Below, one piece after another: positions 42,343 to 51,270 of a stretch of 64,000 nucleotides of DNA. Within the stretch, counting starts at the first letter, position 1; each line of letters opens with the position of its first letter. Source of the stretch: Pseudovibrio flavus (GTDB taxonomy: Bacteria; Pseudomonadota; Alphaproteobacteria; Rhizobiales; Stappiaceae). The notes beneath the pieces were generated by a model that was given only the letters and a program-made list of their open reading frames with translations, did no database searches and was not told the DNA's origin. Both the position numbers and the translations under genes were made by a program. The DNA lies in the NCBI RefSeq assembly GCF_009711345.1, contig NZ_SMMA01000052.1, positions 1 to 64,000 on the forward strand, given 5' to 3'.

Positions 42343-45012
42343 TTATTCAGCAGCAGCTGGAGCCTTCTTGGCTTTTTCTTCAGCCAGATCAACAACTGTT
42401 TCATCACGGCCTTCCACGTAAACGCGGCCATAGTAGGTGTCCGTGAGGATCTGCTTGATTTCAGAGATCAGTGGGTAGCGTGGGTTTGCACCGGTGCACT
42501 GATCGTCGAATGCTTCAACAGCAACCTGATCAACTTTTTCCATGAACTGTGCTTCGGAGATGCCGAGGTCTTTCAGACCTGCTGGAATTTCCAGAGCTGT
42601 CTTCACGCTTTCGATCCAAGCGATGAGCTTTTCAACTTTCGCTTCGCCGCTGTCGCCAGCTGCGGTCAGACCGAGGTGATCAGCGATTTCACCGTAACGG
42701 CACTTTGCCTGCGGACGGTCGTACTGGGAGAACGCAGTCTGCTTGCTTGGGTTGTCGTTAGCGTTGTAGCGGATCGTGTTGGAGATCAGCATCGCGTTTG
42801 CAAGACCGTGTGGTACGTGGAACGCAGCACCAACCTTGTGAGCGATGGAGTGACATACGCCGAGGAAGGAGTTCGCGAAGGCGATACCGGCAATGGTTGC
42901 ACCGTTGTGAACTTTTTCACGAGCGTTAGGAGCTTCGGCACCCTTTTCGTAGGATTCTACAAGGTTCTCTTTGAGAAGCTTCAGAGCCTGCAGCGCCTGA
43001 CCATCAGAGTACTCGTTGGCCAGAACAGAAACGTAAGCTTCAGTTGCATGGGTGATCGCATCGATACCACCGAACGCAGTCAGAGACTTAGGCATGTTCA
43101 TAACCAGGTTCGCGTCTACGATTGCCATGTTAGGGGTCAGTTCGTAGTCAGCGATTGGGTACTTGGTGCCGGTTTCGTCATCGGTCACAACCGCGAACGG
43201 GGTAACTTCAGAGCCAGTACCGGAGGTGGTTGGGATAGCAACCATCTGCGCTTTCACGCCCATTTTAGGGAACTTGTAGATACGCTTGCGGATGTCCATG
43301 AAGCGCAGAGCAAGGTCAGCAAAGTTCACTTCTGGGTGTTCGTACATCACCCACATGATCTTCGCAGCATCCATTGGAGAACCACCACCGATAGCGATGA
43401 TTACGTCTGGCTTGAATGCGTGGCAAAGTTCAGCGCCCTTGCGAACAACAGACAGGGTCGGATCGGCTTCTACTTCGTAGAATACGTCGGTTTCCATGCC
43501 CATTTTCTTGAGAACCTTGATGGTCTCATCGGTGTAGCCGTTCTTGAACAGGAAGCCGTCGGTTACGATCAGAGCGCGTTTCTTGCCAGCAAGGTCACCC
43601 AGTGCGATTGGCAGAGAGCCACGACGGAAGTAGATGGATTCCGGCAGTTTGTGCCACAGCATGTTTTCAGCTCGCTTCGCAACGGTCTTCTTGTTGATCA
43701 GGTGTTGAGGTCCAACGTTTTCAGAGATGGAGTTACCACCCCAAGAACCACAGCCCAGTGTCAGGGAAGGTGCGAGGCTGAAGTTGTAAAGATCACCGAT
43801 ACCGCCGTGGGAAGCTGGCTGGTTGATCAGAATACGAGCGGTTTTCATCATCGCGCCGAATTCTTTTACGCGCTCAGGGCAACGGTCCTGATCGGTGTAG
43901 AATACGGAGGTGTGGCCGATACCGCCGAGTGCAACAAGAGCTTCAGCTTTTTCGAATGCGTCCACGTAGTCCTTCGCACGGTACATAGCGAGGGTCGGGG
44001 AAAGCTTTTCGTGTGCAAATGGCTCTTCGTCACCAACGGAGGTAACTTCAGCGATAAGAACCTTGGTGTTAGCAGGAACTTTAACGCCTGCCATTTCAGC
44101 GATTTTCGCTGCTGGCTGACCAACGATAGCAGCGTTGAGGGCACCGTTCTTGAGAAGGATTTCCTTAACAGCTTTTGCTTCTTTAGCCTTCAGAATGTAA
44201 CCGCCGTGGCTTGCAAAGCGCTCTTTAGCTGCTTCGTAAGCGGATTCAACGATGATTACGGACTGTTCAGATGCACAGATAACGCCGTTGTCGAAGGTTT
44301 TGGACATAAGGATGGAAGCAACCATACGCTTGATGTCAGCAAATTCGTCAACAACTACAGGGGTATTACCAGCACCTACGCCGATTGCAGGCTTACCGGA
44401 AGAGTAAGCAGCTTTAACCATGCCTGGACCGCCAGTGGCGAGGATCAGGTTGATTTCGTCGTGGGTCATCAGAGCGTTGGAGAGCTCAACAGTCGGAGCG
44501 TCGATCCAGCCGATGATGCCTTCAGGTGCGCCAGCCTTAACAGCAGCTTCCAGAACGATGCGTGCAGCTTCGTTGGTCGCGTTTTTCGCACGTGGGTGCG
44601 GGCTGAAGATGATACCATTGCGGGTTTTCAAGCTGATCAGAGCTTTAAAGATCGCAGTGGAAGTAGGGTTAGTGGTTGGTACGATACCGCAAATCAGGCC
44701 GGTTGGCTCTGCAATGGTGATTGTGCCGAAGGTGTCGTCTTCGCACAGAATACCGCAGGTCTTCTCGTCCTTGTATTTGTTGTAGATGTATTCGGAAGCG
44801 AACTGATTTTTGATAACCTTATCTTCCATCACACCCATGCCGCTTTCCTCGGCAGCCATGCGTGCGAGTGGAATACGGTTGTCCGCTGCAGCAAGAGCAG
44901 CTGCGCGGAAAATAGCGTCTACTTGTTCCTGAGTGTAGGTCGCGTAAACTTTCTGTGCCTCCCGCACTCGTTTAACCAGTGCATCGAGTTCTTCGCGGTT
45001 CGTTACAGGCAT
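42343..45012 (-). CDS. adhE: Bifunctional acetaldehyde-CoA / alcohol dehydrogenase
   Basis: An 889-residue fused enzyme reducing acetyl-CoA to acetaldehyde and then ethanol. The N-terminal CoA-acylating aldehyde dehydrogenase (about 1-440) has the catalytic Cys in FDNGVICASEQSVI and GVGAGNTPVVVDE. The C-terminal iron-dependent alcohol dehydrogenase (about 455-865) has GGGSPMDAAK, GIDAITHATEAYVS and CHSIAHKVGAAFHVPHGLANA with the metal His residues. ATG 45012 is preferred over ATG 45024, because GGAG six bases upstream overlaps the latter codon. An FNR-like box lies 137 bp upstream, consistent with fermentative induction. Confidence 0.96.
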   Translation of the reverse strand: MPVTNREELDALVKRVREAQKVYATYTQEQVDAIFRAAALAAADNRIPLARMAAEESGMGVMEDKVIKNQFASEYIYNKYKDEKTCGILCEDDTFGTITIAEPTGLICGIVPTTNPTSTAIFKALISLKTRNGIIFSPHPRAKNATNEAARIVLEAAVKAGAPEGIIGWIDAPTVELSNALMTHDEINLILATGGPGMVKAAYSSGKPAIGVGAGNTPVVVDEFADIKRMVASILMSKTFDNGVICASEQSVIIVESAYEAAKERFASHGGYILKAKEAKAVKEILLKNGALNAAIVGQPAAKIAEMAGVKVPANTKVLIAEVTSVGDEEPFAHEKLSPTLAMYRAKDYVDAFEKAEALVALGGIGHTSVFYTDQDRCPERVKEFGAMMKTARILINQPASHGGIGDLYNFSLAPSLTLGCGSWGGNSISENVGPQHLINKKTVAKRAENMLWHKLPESIYFRRGSLPIALGDLAGKKRALIVTDGFLFKNGYTDETIKVLKKMGMETDVFYEVEADPTLSVVRKGAELCHAFKPDVIIAIGGGSPMDAAKIMWVMYEHPEVNFADLALRFMDIRKRIYKFPKMGVKAQMVAIPTTSGTGSEVTPFAVVTDDETGTKYPIADYELTPNMAIVDANLVMNMPKSLTAFGGIDAITHATEAYVSVLANEYSDGQALQALKLLKENLVESYEKGAEAPNAREKVHNGATIAGIAFANSFLGVCHSIAHKVGAAFHVPHGLANAMLISNTIRYNANDNPSKQTAFSQYDRPQAKCRYGEIADHLGLTAAGDSGEAKVEKLIAWIESVKTALEIPAGLKDLGISEAQFMEKVDQVAVEAFDDQCTGANPRYPLISEIKQILTDTYYGRVYVEGRDETVVDLAEEKAKKAPAAAE

Positions 45013-45393
45013 CCCAATCTCCATAGAGTCCCGTGAGTTTAGAGAAGCCTAACAACTAGTTGTCATGTTATTTGACATGTAACCTAATCGCTGGTGGCTT
45101 TCGGCTTCTCCCATGCACGTAAGATGCGCCTGAACCGACAAAAGTCTTATGATCTATATCAAAACAGAGTTGATATATGAGAAATTGTTAATTTAACCGA
45201 TTTAGTTCAAGAACTAATCTATCTCAAATGTGTAAAAACGCCTTAATTGCATACAGGCGGAAACAATTCCAATAACAAATTAGTTTGTTATTATTTAATT
45301 ACGCACGTACATATACCTAGTTATTGCAGAAAACTGGTATACATTGTTATATAACGACACTAGGGCGCAATACTTATTTGTAATTTTTAGGTG
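45013..45393. other. adhE promoter region
   Basis: 381 bp of AT-rich sequence. It contains the palindrome ACAACTAGTTGT (near 45053-45063), an adjacent TGTCA/TGACA repeat ending near 45079, an FNR-like box at 45149-45162 and a TTGATATATG half-site nearby. No gene was seen. Confidence 0.5.
45149..45162 (-). promoter_or_regulatory. FNR/FixK-type anaerobox upstream of adhE
   Basis: Minus strand TTGATATAGATCAT matches nine of ten defined positions of TTGAT-N4-ATCAA. Position upstream of a fermentation gene supports an oxygen-responsive role. Confidence 0.65.
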
Positions 45394-46065
45394 TTACGAA
45401 AACTCTGCAGCCCGTGAAAAGCTCATCCAATCTCCTCCAACGGGATGATGAAACTCTAACGTCTCAGCGTGCAGTTGAAGGCGATCAGAATACGCAAGCG
45501 CGTCTCCATCCGCATAGAAGCGATCACCGACAATCGGGTGCCCAAGCGATAAAAGATGGACTCGCAGCTGATGAGAACGACCCGTTATAGGGTGCAGTCG
45601 CACAAGGGTCGTTTTTTCTTCACGCGCAATAACCTCCCAGTCCGTTTGGGCGGCACGGCCATGTTCAAAACAAACCATCTGCTTCGGGCGGTTAGGCCAA
45701 TCGCAGCGAAGCGGCAGATCCACCCTGCCCTGATCCTCTTCTATGTGGCCATATACTCGCGCAATATAGGTCTTGCGGGTCTTTCTCCGCTCGAACTGAA
45801 GCCCCAAATGACGGTGCGCTTCACGGTTCATCGCCATAACAATTACGCCGGATGTATCCATATCCAGCCGGTGAACCGTCGTAGCTGTTGGGTAGGTTTC
45901 GCGGGCACGCGCCTCCAGACAATCGCTATGCTCTGCAGCCTTTCCCGGTACAGTCAGCAAACCGCTCTGCTTGGCCATTACAAGGATTTGCTCGTCTTGA
46001 TGAATCACATCAAGATAAGGGGACATCGGCGGGTTATAGATGAATGGAAGATCAACAATGCTCAT
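45394..46065 (-). CDS. RluA family pseudouridine synthase
   Basis: A 223-residue RNA pseudouridine synthase. The catalytic Asp lies in TVHRLDMDTSGVIV, followed by QFERRKTRKTYIARVYG and the substrate-loop HPITGRSHQLRVHLLSLGHPIVGD. Size and lack of an S4 domain fit RluA itself, which modifies 23S rRNA U746 and tRNA U32 in E. coli. AAGG lies upstream of ATG 46065. The stop lies at the edge of the adhE control region. Confidence 0.88.
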   Translation of the reverse strand: MSIVDLPFIYNPPMSPYLDVIHQDEQILVMAKQSGLLTVPGKAAEHSDCLEARARETYPTATTVHRLDMDTSGVIVMAMNREAHRHLGLQFERRKTRKTYIARVYGHIEEDQGRVDLPLRCDWPNRPKQMVCFEHGRAAQTDWEVIAREEKTTLVRLHPITGRSHQLRVHLLSLGHPIVGDRFYADGDALAYSDRLQLHAETLEFHHPVGGDWMSFSRAAEFS

Positions 46066-46295
46066 GCCCGCCTTATAGAGCGGAAGGTGGAACAGTCAAT
46101 ATCACTTAGCAGCGCGGGTTTTCGCTGCGAGAGCCCCTTTTAACCCCTGAAAAACCAGACCATCGGATAGGCAAGTTCAGGTCTATATCCAACTTCTGTT
46201 TATTTACAGCTTCTAGCGAGAGCTTTAAATTTCAACCTAGCGTACAACGTGGTCGCGGCCGCAAACCGCTGAACCCGAAACTGAAGGATTATCTC

Positions 46296-46580
46296 ATGAG
46301 CATTCAAGCCATCGTGGACCAGATCAAGGGCAACGTGGAAAGCAGCGACTTCGACGGCATCATCAAGTTTGACTGCGGTGATGACGGCCTGATCGTAATC
46401 GACGGCAACACCATCTCTACCGAGGACAAAGAAGCAGACTGCACCATCGGCGTTGCTCTTGCAGACCTCGAAGCAATTGTAGCAGGCGATCTGGACCCAA
46501 CCGCTGCATTTATGCAGGGCAAGTTCGACATTGATGGCGACATGAGCCTTGCAATGAAGCTCGGCCAGCTGATGGGCTAA
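46296..46580 (+). CDS. SCP2 sterol-binding domain protein
   Basis: A 94-residue acidic stand-alone SCP2 domain: VDQIKGNVESSDFDGIIKFDC, DCTIGVALADLEAIVAGDLDPTAAFMQGKFDIDGDMSLAMKLG. Such proteins bind lipids or acyl-CoA in a hydrophobic cavity. AGGA lies eight bases upstream and a strong terminator follows. Codon bias suggests high expression. Confidence 0.9.
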   Translation: MSIQAIVDQIKGNVESSDFDGIIKFDCGDDGLIVIDGNTISTEDKEADCTIGVALADLEAIVAGDLDPTAAFMQGKFDIDGDMSLAMKLGQLMG

Positions 46581-46605
46581 ACCTAGCCTTCATTGGAAAC
46601 ACAGA

Positions 46606-46631
46606 GCCCGGGAACAAACCCGGGCTTTTTT
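46606..46631 (+). terminator. Terminator of the SCP2 gene
   Basis: GCCCGGG/CCCGGGC stem with six-base loop followed by TTTTTT. Confidence 0.92.
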
Positions 46632-46645
46632 GTTGCTGGAGTGCT

Positions 46646-47296
46646 TTAGTTCGGCGATTTAGAGAACTTCGGCGCCAAGAGCAGATCCAGAATTTCGGCC
46701 CATTCCTCGACCAACCTATCCATCTCTTGTGCATCGCGGAACATCGCATCGTAAGTGACGAACCCGCAAAGCATGCTGCGCGAAGCTGTAATCAACACGC
46801 GCGTAACCGCAGGCCCATAAACACTTTCTGGAAACAACGCGATGACACGTTCATCAGCTTTGCGGCCATAATCCTCGACAACCGGCTTTAAGCGATTGCG
46901 CAGGCTATCATCGGTTCTGGCACCAACCATTATCTCCAGCATTGCAAGGAATTCCGGCGAGCGCATTTGATTCGACCACCACACCTTCGTCATGTCGGAG
47001 ATGCGGATATTCTCCCGCCCTATTTCCTCAGCCCATTCCAGAGTGAGATTCAAGGACTTGGTGAGGATCTTGTCCATCACAAAGACCATCAGATCTTCTT
47101 TGGTAGGAAAGTGATGTTGCAGCGCACCCTGTGAAAACGAACTCTCCAGCGCGATTTTTTTAATAGATGCGCGATGATAGCCATTTTTGTGGAGGCAAGA
47201 GATAGCCGCCAGCACGATCTCTCGCCGCATTCGATCACTCTTACGCTGCTGATGAGATTTTGCTTCCAACGGTTCCTCTGTAATGCGTTCGACCAT
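46646..47296 (-). CDS. TetR family transcriptional regulator
   Basis: A 216-residue TetR-type repressor. The N-terminal helix-turn-helix spans RREIVLAAISCLHKNGYHRASIKKIALESSFSQGALQHHFPTKEDLMVF; the C-terminal ligand domain gives no family hint. It is divergent from the LuxR-type regulator at 47390, sharing an 93-bp promoter region, so cross-control is plausible. Confidence 0.85.
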   Translation of the reverse strand: MVERITEEPLEAKSHQQRKSDRMRREIVLAAISCLHKNGYHRASIKKIALESSFSQGALQHHFPTKEDLMVFVMDKILTKSLNLTLEWAEEIGRENIRISDMTKVWWSNQMRSPEFLAMLEIMVGARTDDSLRNRLKPVVEDYGRKADERVIALFPESVYGPAVTRVLITASRSMLCGFVTYDAMFRDAQEMDRLVEEWAEILDLLLAPKFSKSPN

Positions 47297-47389
47297 TTTC
47301 CCTCACATGACGGCTTGTAAAAAAACCGTATGTATGTATTGTTTCTTCATCTACGGGTTATAGCGTAGTTTTGAGGGAGGATGACACCA

Positions 47390-48196
47390 ATGTTTCAGGA
47401 AAGCTATAGGATCAATGGTCCAATGGCTGACAAGCCATCAGCTGCTACAGTAATTATTGCTGACCAGCATCCAGCGTTCGCACAGGCGCTTGCCGTGCTT
47501 TTCCAGCGCGATGGTTTGGCAACCAAGGTGTTCACCACTCAAAGCTTCTCAGAACTGCAAGACTTGGCCTGCGCGCACAGCGGCAGCACTGTTCTTGTAA
47601 ACCCGTCCCTCGAAGGCGCTCCGGGTCTGACAACCGCGTTGGCTCTGCGTGAAAAGGCTTCGATCTCCAAGCTGATCATTTTGTCTGATAACGACAATCC
47701 GGGCCTTGGCGAGTACTTCATCAATCACGGTGCCCATGCATCCATCTCGAAAACAGCGGACTTCGAGATCTTTGTACAGGTTCTTAAGCTGAAGCATGCT
47801 GGCGTGGTGTACCCGCATAGTCAGCCAGAAAGTACCTCTCACTTTACGCTCGACTTTTACGAGGGCTTGGCAAGCCTGACACGTAGACAGGCAACTATCC
47901 TGCGCTACTTGAAAGAAGGCAAGCTGAACAAGCAGATCGCTCACGATCTGGGCATCTCCGAAGCGACCGTGAAGCACCACGTTTCTGCGTTGCTGAGCAC
48001 CCTTGGCTTTTACTCTCGAAGCCAGCTGGTTGCCATGATCAACGCAATCGGTATCAGCGTCGATTACCGCCCCGGCTCGCGTGCAAAATCCAGCCAACGC
48101 CGCACGAGCACCCCTGCGCGTTTGATTTCACCAAGTTCTATCCAGTCCCTTAACATGGCCCAGTCACACCGCGCGGAGCTGGCAGCGGCCTGTTAA
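47390..48196 (+). CDS. LuxR-type regulator with degenerate receiver domain
   Basis: A 268-residue protein with an N-terminal receiver-like domain (about 17-135) and a C-terminal LuxR/FixJ helix-turn-helix (about 160-220: LTRRQATILRYLKEGKLNKQIAHDLGISEATVKHHVSALL). In the receiver, the acidic pair reads Asp-Gln (IIADQHP) and the usual phospho-acceptor Asp is Asn (VLVNPSLEG), although the Lys of SISKTAD remains. It is therefore probably controlled without phosphorylation. ATG 47390 is nine bases after GGGAGG; ATG 47381 abuts it. No histidine kinase is adjacent. Confidence 0.85.
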   Translation: MFQESYRINGPMADKPSAATVIIADQHPAFAQALAVLFQRDGLATKVFTTQSFSELQDLACAHSGSTVLVNPSLEGAPGLTTALALREKASISKLIILSDNDNPGLGEYFINHGAHASISKTADFEIFVQVLKLKHAGVVYPHSQPESTSHFTLDFYEGLASLTRRQATILRYLKEGKLNKQIAHDLGISEATVKHHVSALLSTLGFYSRSQLVAMINAIGISVDYRPGSRAKSSQRRTSTPARLISPSSIQSLNMAQSHRAELAAAC

Positions 48197-48228
48197 GTCC
48201 ATTCTCCCATGCCATGATGGCAAGACTT

Positions 48229-48259
48229 GCCCGCGTTTCCTCGGAGGCGCGGGCTTTTT
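48229..48259 (+). terminator. Terminator of the LuxR-type gene
   Basis: GCCCGCG/CGCGGGC stem with inner CCTC/GGAGG complement and TTTTT tail. Confidence 0.9.
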
Positions 48260-48391
48260 CGTTAAAACCACTGGGACCGATTTGACACAGGTTGAAATCA
48301 ACCATTCCAAACCCTGCAGAACCTTGGATTGTTGCCGAGAAAGATTGGCCACTACTATTCCCGAGGAACAACAAACTGCCTTGGACTGGAA

Positions 48392-49006
48392 ATGCCTGGT
48401 TTCTCGCCTCAGATCGCTGACTTAAACGACCCCATTCCTCTTGGAAAAGAGACAATTGAATCAATCGAGGTTCCTGCCCGCCTACTGGTTGCGGCAAATA
48501 CATTGGTGTGGGTGGGCCCCATCCCCGACCTTCAAATCCTGACAGACTTTCAAAAAAAGTCAGGTGCCTTTGTACTCTCATTAGATACAGGCAAACCAAG
48601 CCCTCACCATGCAAATGAATGGGCAAGAGAGTTTTTTGATGGAACTCATGCTGTCGAACTGCCCGTTCGCTCGCGGTATCACGACAACTGGTCTACGTTC
48701 GAAATTGGCGACATCGTCGCAACGCTGCCATTTCCGCTGTTTATGCGCTTGAACTCTATTGAGGATATGAGTAGCCACCTAAGCAGCATCGTTCCCTATC
48801 TTGGAAAGTTTTGCGGCCTTACTCTTCCCAGAGCGTGGGAGGCAATTGCGCCAGGCCTTCAAGAAGATCTAGCACTTCACTTCACGCCTATCAGGTTTCA
48901 GGCGGCGGCGTGTGCCAATGCAAAGGCGGGGGGAACAACGCTTGTGGCGCACCGTTTTATAGAGCCGATAGAGACAGATGCGGGTAATGGATTTCCCATC
49001 AACTGA
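48392..49006 (+). CDS. Hypothetical protein
   Basis: A 204-residue soluble protein starting MPGFSPQIADLNDPIPLG, with no signal peptide, membrane helix or motif that I recognise. Distinctive stretches are LVWVGPIPDLQILTDFQ, HHANEWAREFFDGTHAVELP and LTLPRAWEAIAPGLQEDL. The start is uncertain: ATG 48392 has only a weak GGA upstream, and a TTG at 48329 would add 21 residues. It is convergent with zur. It reads as coding because of a long clean frame and balanced composition. Confidence 0.55.
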   Translation: MPGFSPQIADLNDPIPLGKETIESIEVPARLLVAANTLVWVGPIPDLQILTDFQKKSGAFVLSLDTGKPSPHHANEWAREFFDGTHAVELPVRSRYHDNWSTFEIGDIVATLPFPLFMRLNSIEDMSSHLSSIVPYLGKFCGLTLPRAWEAIAPGLQEDLALHFTPIRFQAAACANAKAGGTTLVAHRFIEPIETDAGNGFPIN

Positions 49007-49025
49007 CCCTAGCAACTAACAAGGG

Positions 49026-49445
49026 CTAACAGCAGGCTTCAGCAGCCTCGTTTTCGCGGCAGGTTTTACAAGTACCACGCACTTCAAGCGCAATACCTGA
49101 GCGCACGAACCCTGTCTCCTGCGCCCAATTATCCAAGTGGAGAGAAACAACGTTTTCCGGCAGTTCCTGAACGCCATTGCAGCTTGAGCAAATAGCAAAA
49201 CCAACTGTCTTGTGTGTGTGGCAGTCAGGTTGAACACAAGCGACGTAGGCGCTCATACTCTCGACTTTATGAATGAGCTTCAACTCCATGAGCTTATCGA
49301 GAGCGCGGTAAACCTGCAGCGGAGCCTTCACACCATGGGGGCGCAGCTCTTCCAGAATAGCGTAGGCGCTTAGCGGCCCCTCGGCACTTTTAAGCGCTTC
49401 GACAACCAGCTTCTGGTTTTTGGTCAGTTTATGCGTTTCCACCAT
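49026..49445 (-). CDS. zur: Fur family zinc uptake regulator
   Basis: A 139-residue Fur-family repressor. The winged helix includes YAILEELRPHGVKAPLQVYRALDKLMELKLIH. Structural zinc cysteines are seen in AICSSCNGVQE and the C-terminal CKTCRENEAAEACC, with HTHKTVG contributing regulatory ligands. Linkage to znuB/znuC identifies it as Zur. It is the last gene of znuC-znuB-zur, so it is likely autoregulated through the Zur box at 51173. Confidence 0.92.
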   Translation of the reverse strand: MVETHKLTKNQKLVVEALKSAEGPLSAYAILEELRPHGVKAPLQVYRALDKLMELKLIHKVESMSAYVACVQPDCHTHKTVGFAICSSCNGVQELPENVVSLHLDNWAQETGFVRSGIALEVRGTCKTCRENEAAEACC

Positions 49446-49451
49446 CACTGC

Positions 49452-50270
49452 TTACTTTCTGCCCGCTAACCATCCATGCTTGATATGTCCGGCTGCCATC
49501 GCTGCCAAAAAGAGCAGGAGCGCCGCAACGACGATGGATGGTCCAGACGGACTATCAAATTGAACAGACCCCCAAAGCCCCAAGCTAACGCTTATCATAC
49601 CCGCTATAGAGGCAACAGCCGCCATACCTTCCGGCGTAGCAGATAACCACCGTGCCGTTGCGGCAGGGATAATCAGCATGGCAGTGATCAGCAAGATACC
49701 GACGATCTTCATCGCAATGGCGATTACGCAGGCCATCAGCAACATGAGTACAAGCTGTGAGGTTTCAGGCTTCAACCCTTCCGCCGCCGCAAGGTCGTTG
49801 TTGACTGTGGCAGCTAGCAGTGGTCGCCACATGGCAACGATAATACCAAGAACCGCAGCACCACCGCCGAATATGAGAAGCAGATCAGAATGGGAAACTG
49901 ACAGGATATCGCCAAACAACAGCCCCATCAGGTCAAAGCGTACCCATGTCATAAAGGCAACCAAAACCAACCCGAGGGCCAGTGCAGAATGTGATAGAAT
50001 GCCAAGCAGCGCATCCGTCGATACTGCCTTACGGCTCTGCAATGCGATGAGACTCAACGAAACAATGATTGCCACGCAAAACACGCCTAGCATCAGATTG
50101 ATATCGAGAAGAAAGGCAAGCGCAACACCAAGGAGCGCCGAATGGGCCATCGTATCGCCGAAATAAGACATACGCCGCCAAATAACAAAGCAGCCCAAAG
50201 GTCCGGCGGTTATCGCCAGCCCGAGACCCGCGACGAGAGCGCGAACAAGAAAGTCATCAAACAAGCTCAT
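49452..50270 (-). CDS. znuB: Zinc ABC transporter permease
   Basis: A 272-residue ABC-3 family permease with about eight hydrophobic segments, including GPLGCFVIWRRMSYFGDTMAHSALLGVAL at the N-terminus and VKIVGILLITAMLIIPAATARWL-like sequence later. The start overlaps znuC by four bases. Imports zinc together with ZnuC and a periplasmic ZnuA not found in this window. Confidence 0.93.
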   Translation of the reverse strand: MSLFDDFLVRALVAGLGLAITAGPLGCFVIWRRMSYFGDTMAHSALLGVALAFLLDINLMLGVFCVAIIVSLSLIALQSRKAVSTDALLGILSHSALALGLVLVAFMTWVRFDLMGLLFGDILSVSHSDLLLIFGGGAAVLGIIVAMWRPLLAATVNNDLAAAEGLKPETSQLVLMLLMACVIAIAMKIVGILLITAMLIIPAATARWLSATPEGMAAVASIAGMISVSLGLWGSVQFDSPSGPSIVVAALLLFLAAMAAGHIKHGWLAGRK

Positions 50271-51115
50271 GCCCGATCCCCCTGATTGTGGTTATGGTGG
50301 TGTCCATGATCGTGATCATGATTGTGGGAGTGCCCCTCCCCTTCTTCATCACCACAGCCGCAGCAATTGTCATGAACAGAGCCGTCAGAGCGCATAACGC
50401 GGCCATCTGGTAGATGTGAGTGATCATGATGGTGGCGATAAATGCCAATTGGCGCGCCAAGCGTTCCGAAAAGGTTTTGGAACTCAGGCGATACAGCAAC
50501 CTCTTCTGGCCTACCTCGGCAACACACATGCCCGTTGAGGCAGATAACTGTGTCTGTCTGAGCCATAACAATATGCAGGTCGTGGGAAATCAGAAGAATG
50601 CCGCAGTTGAGCTGATCACGGATGCGGCCGATCAACTCGTAAAGCGCAATCTCTCCGGAAAAGTCTACGCCCTGTACGGGCTCATCAAGAACAAGAAGAT
50701 CAGGTTTGCGAAGATAAGCACGAGCCAACAACGCACGCTGAAACTCACCGCCTGACAACTGTTGAACCCCGGAATGCTTGAGATGGGGAATACCTACCAT
50801 CTCCAATGCTTCTTCGACTTCACCCTTTTTCGGGCTACCAGTTAGCGACATCAGCCGCTCAACAGTAAGAGGCATGGTCCAGTCAATGGCGAGCTTCTGC
50901 GGCACATAGCCAACGGTCAGGCCGGAGCTGCGTTTTACTCGCCCCTCGCTGACAGGCATTACCCCGAGAGCTGCCTTGGCAAGGGTGCTCTTACCAGCGC
51001 CATTCGGACCAATCAGCGTAACGATCTTTCCGCGGTCTATCTGCAAATCAACATTGCGGATCAGCCAACGCCCTTGCCGCTCAACGCCAACACCCTCAAG
51101 CTCGATCAATGCCAC
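50267..51115 (-). CDS. znuC: Zinc ABC transporter ATP-binding protein with His-rich tail
   Basis: A 282-residue ABC ATPase: Walker A GPNGAGKSTLAKAALG, signature LSGGEFQRALLARAYL, Walker B LLVLDEPVQGVD. The C-terminal about 55 residues are extraordinarily His/Asp/Cys-rich (YRHHHDHSH, NCCGCGDEE, NHDHDHGHHHNHN) and probably bind zinc on the cytoplasmic side. First gene of znuCB-zur, 58 bp downstream of a Zur box. Confidence 0.94.
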   Translation of the reverse strand: MALIELEGVGVERQGRWLIRNVDLQIDRGKIVTLIGPNGAGKSTLAKAALGVMPVSEGRVKRSSGLTVGYVPQKLAIDWTMPLTVERLMSLTGSPKKGEVEEALEMVGIPHLKHSGVQQLSGGEFQRALLARAYLRKPDLLVLDEPVQGVDFSGEIALYELIGRIRDQLNCGILLISHDLHIVMAQTDTVICLNGHVCCRGRPEEVAVSPEFQNLFGTLGAPIGIYRHHHDHSHLPDGRVMRSDGSVHDNCCGCGDEEGEGHSHNHDHDHGHHHNHNQGDRA

Positions 51116-51172
51116 TGTTCGCCAATCCTATTCCGCGCCTGCTCTTTGGTCTCACCCAAAACAACTAGAACC

Positions 51173-51191
51173 AATGTAATAATATAACAAG
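51173..51191 (-). promoter_or_regulatory. Zur box upstream of znuCB-zur
   Basis: AATGTAATAATATAACAAG (plus strand); the core TGTAATAATATAACA differs by one base from the TGTTATA-N-TATAACA Zur palindrome when read on the minus strand. It lies 58 bp before the znuC ATG. Confidence 0.78.
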
Positions 51192-51221
51192 TCAAGAAAA
51201 GGCGAAGGGGTTGCTATAAAC

Positions 51222-51250
51222 AAAAAAAGGGCCGGAAAATCCGGCCCTTT
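51222..51250 (-). terminator. Terminator of uidA-gntR-uxuA operon
   Basis: AAAGGGCCGG/CCGGCCCTTT with a five-base loop and T run on the minus strand, 20 bp after the uxuA stop. Confidence 0.93.
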
Positions 51251-51270
51251 CTTAGGAGATTGGCTTCTGC

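Noticed and set aside
42676-45036. 786-codon open frame opposite adhE
   Set aside because: It mirrors a strongly codon-biased adhE, is Cys/Phe/Val-rich with no family motif, and has no ribosome-binding site. It is an antisense shadow.
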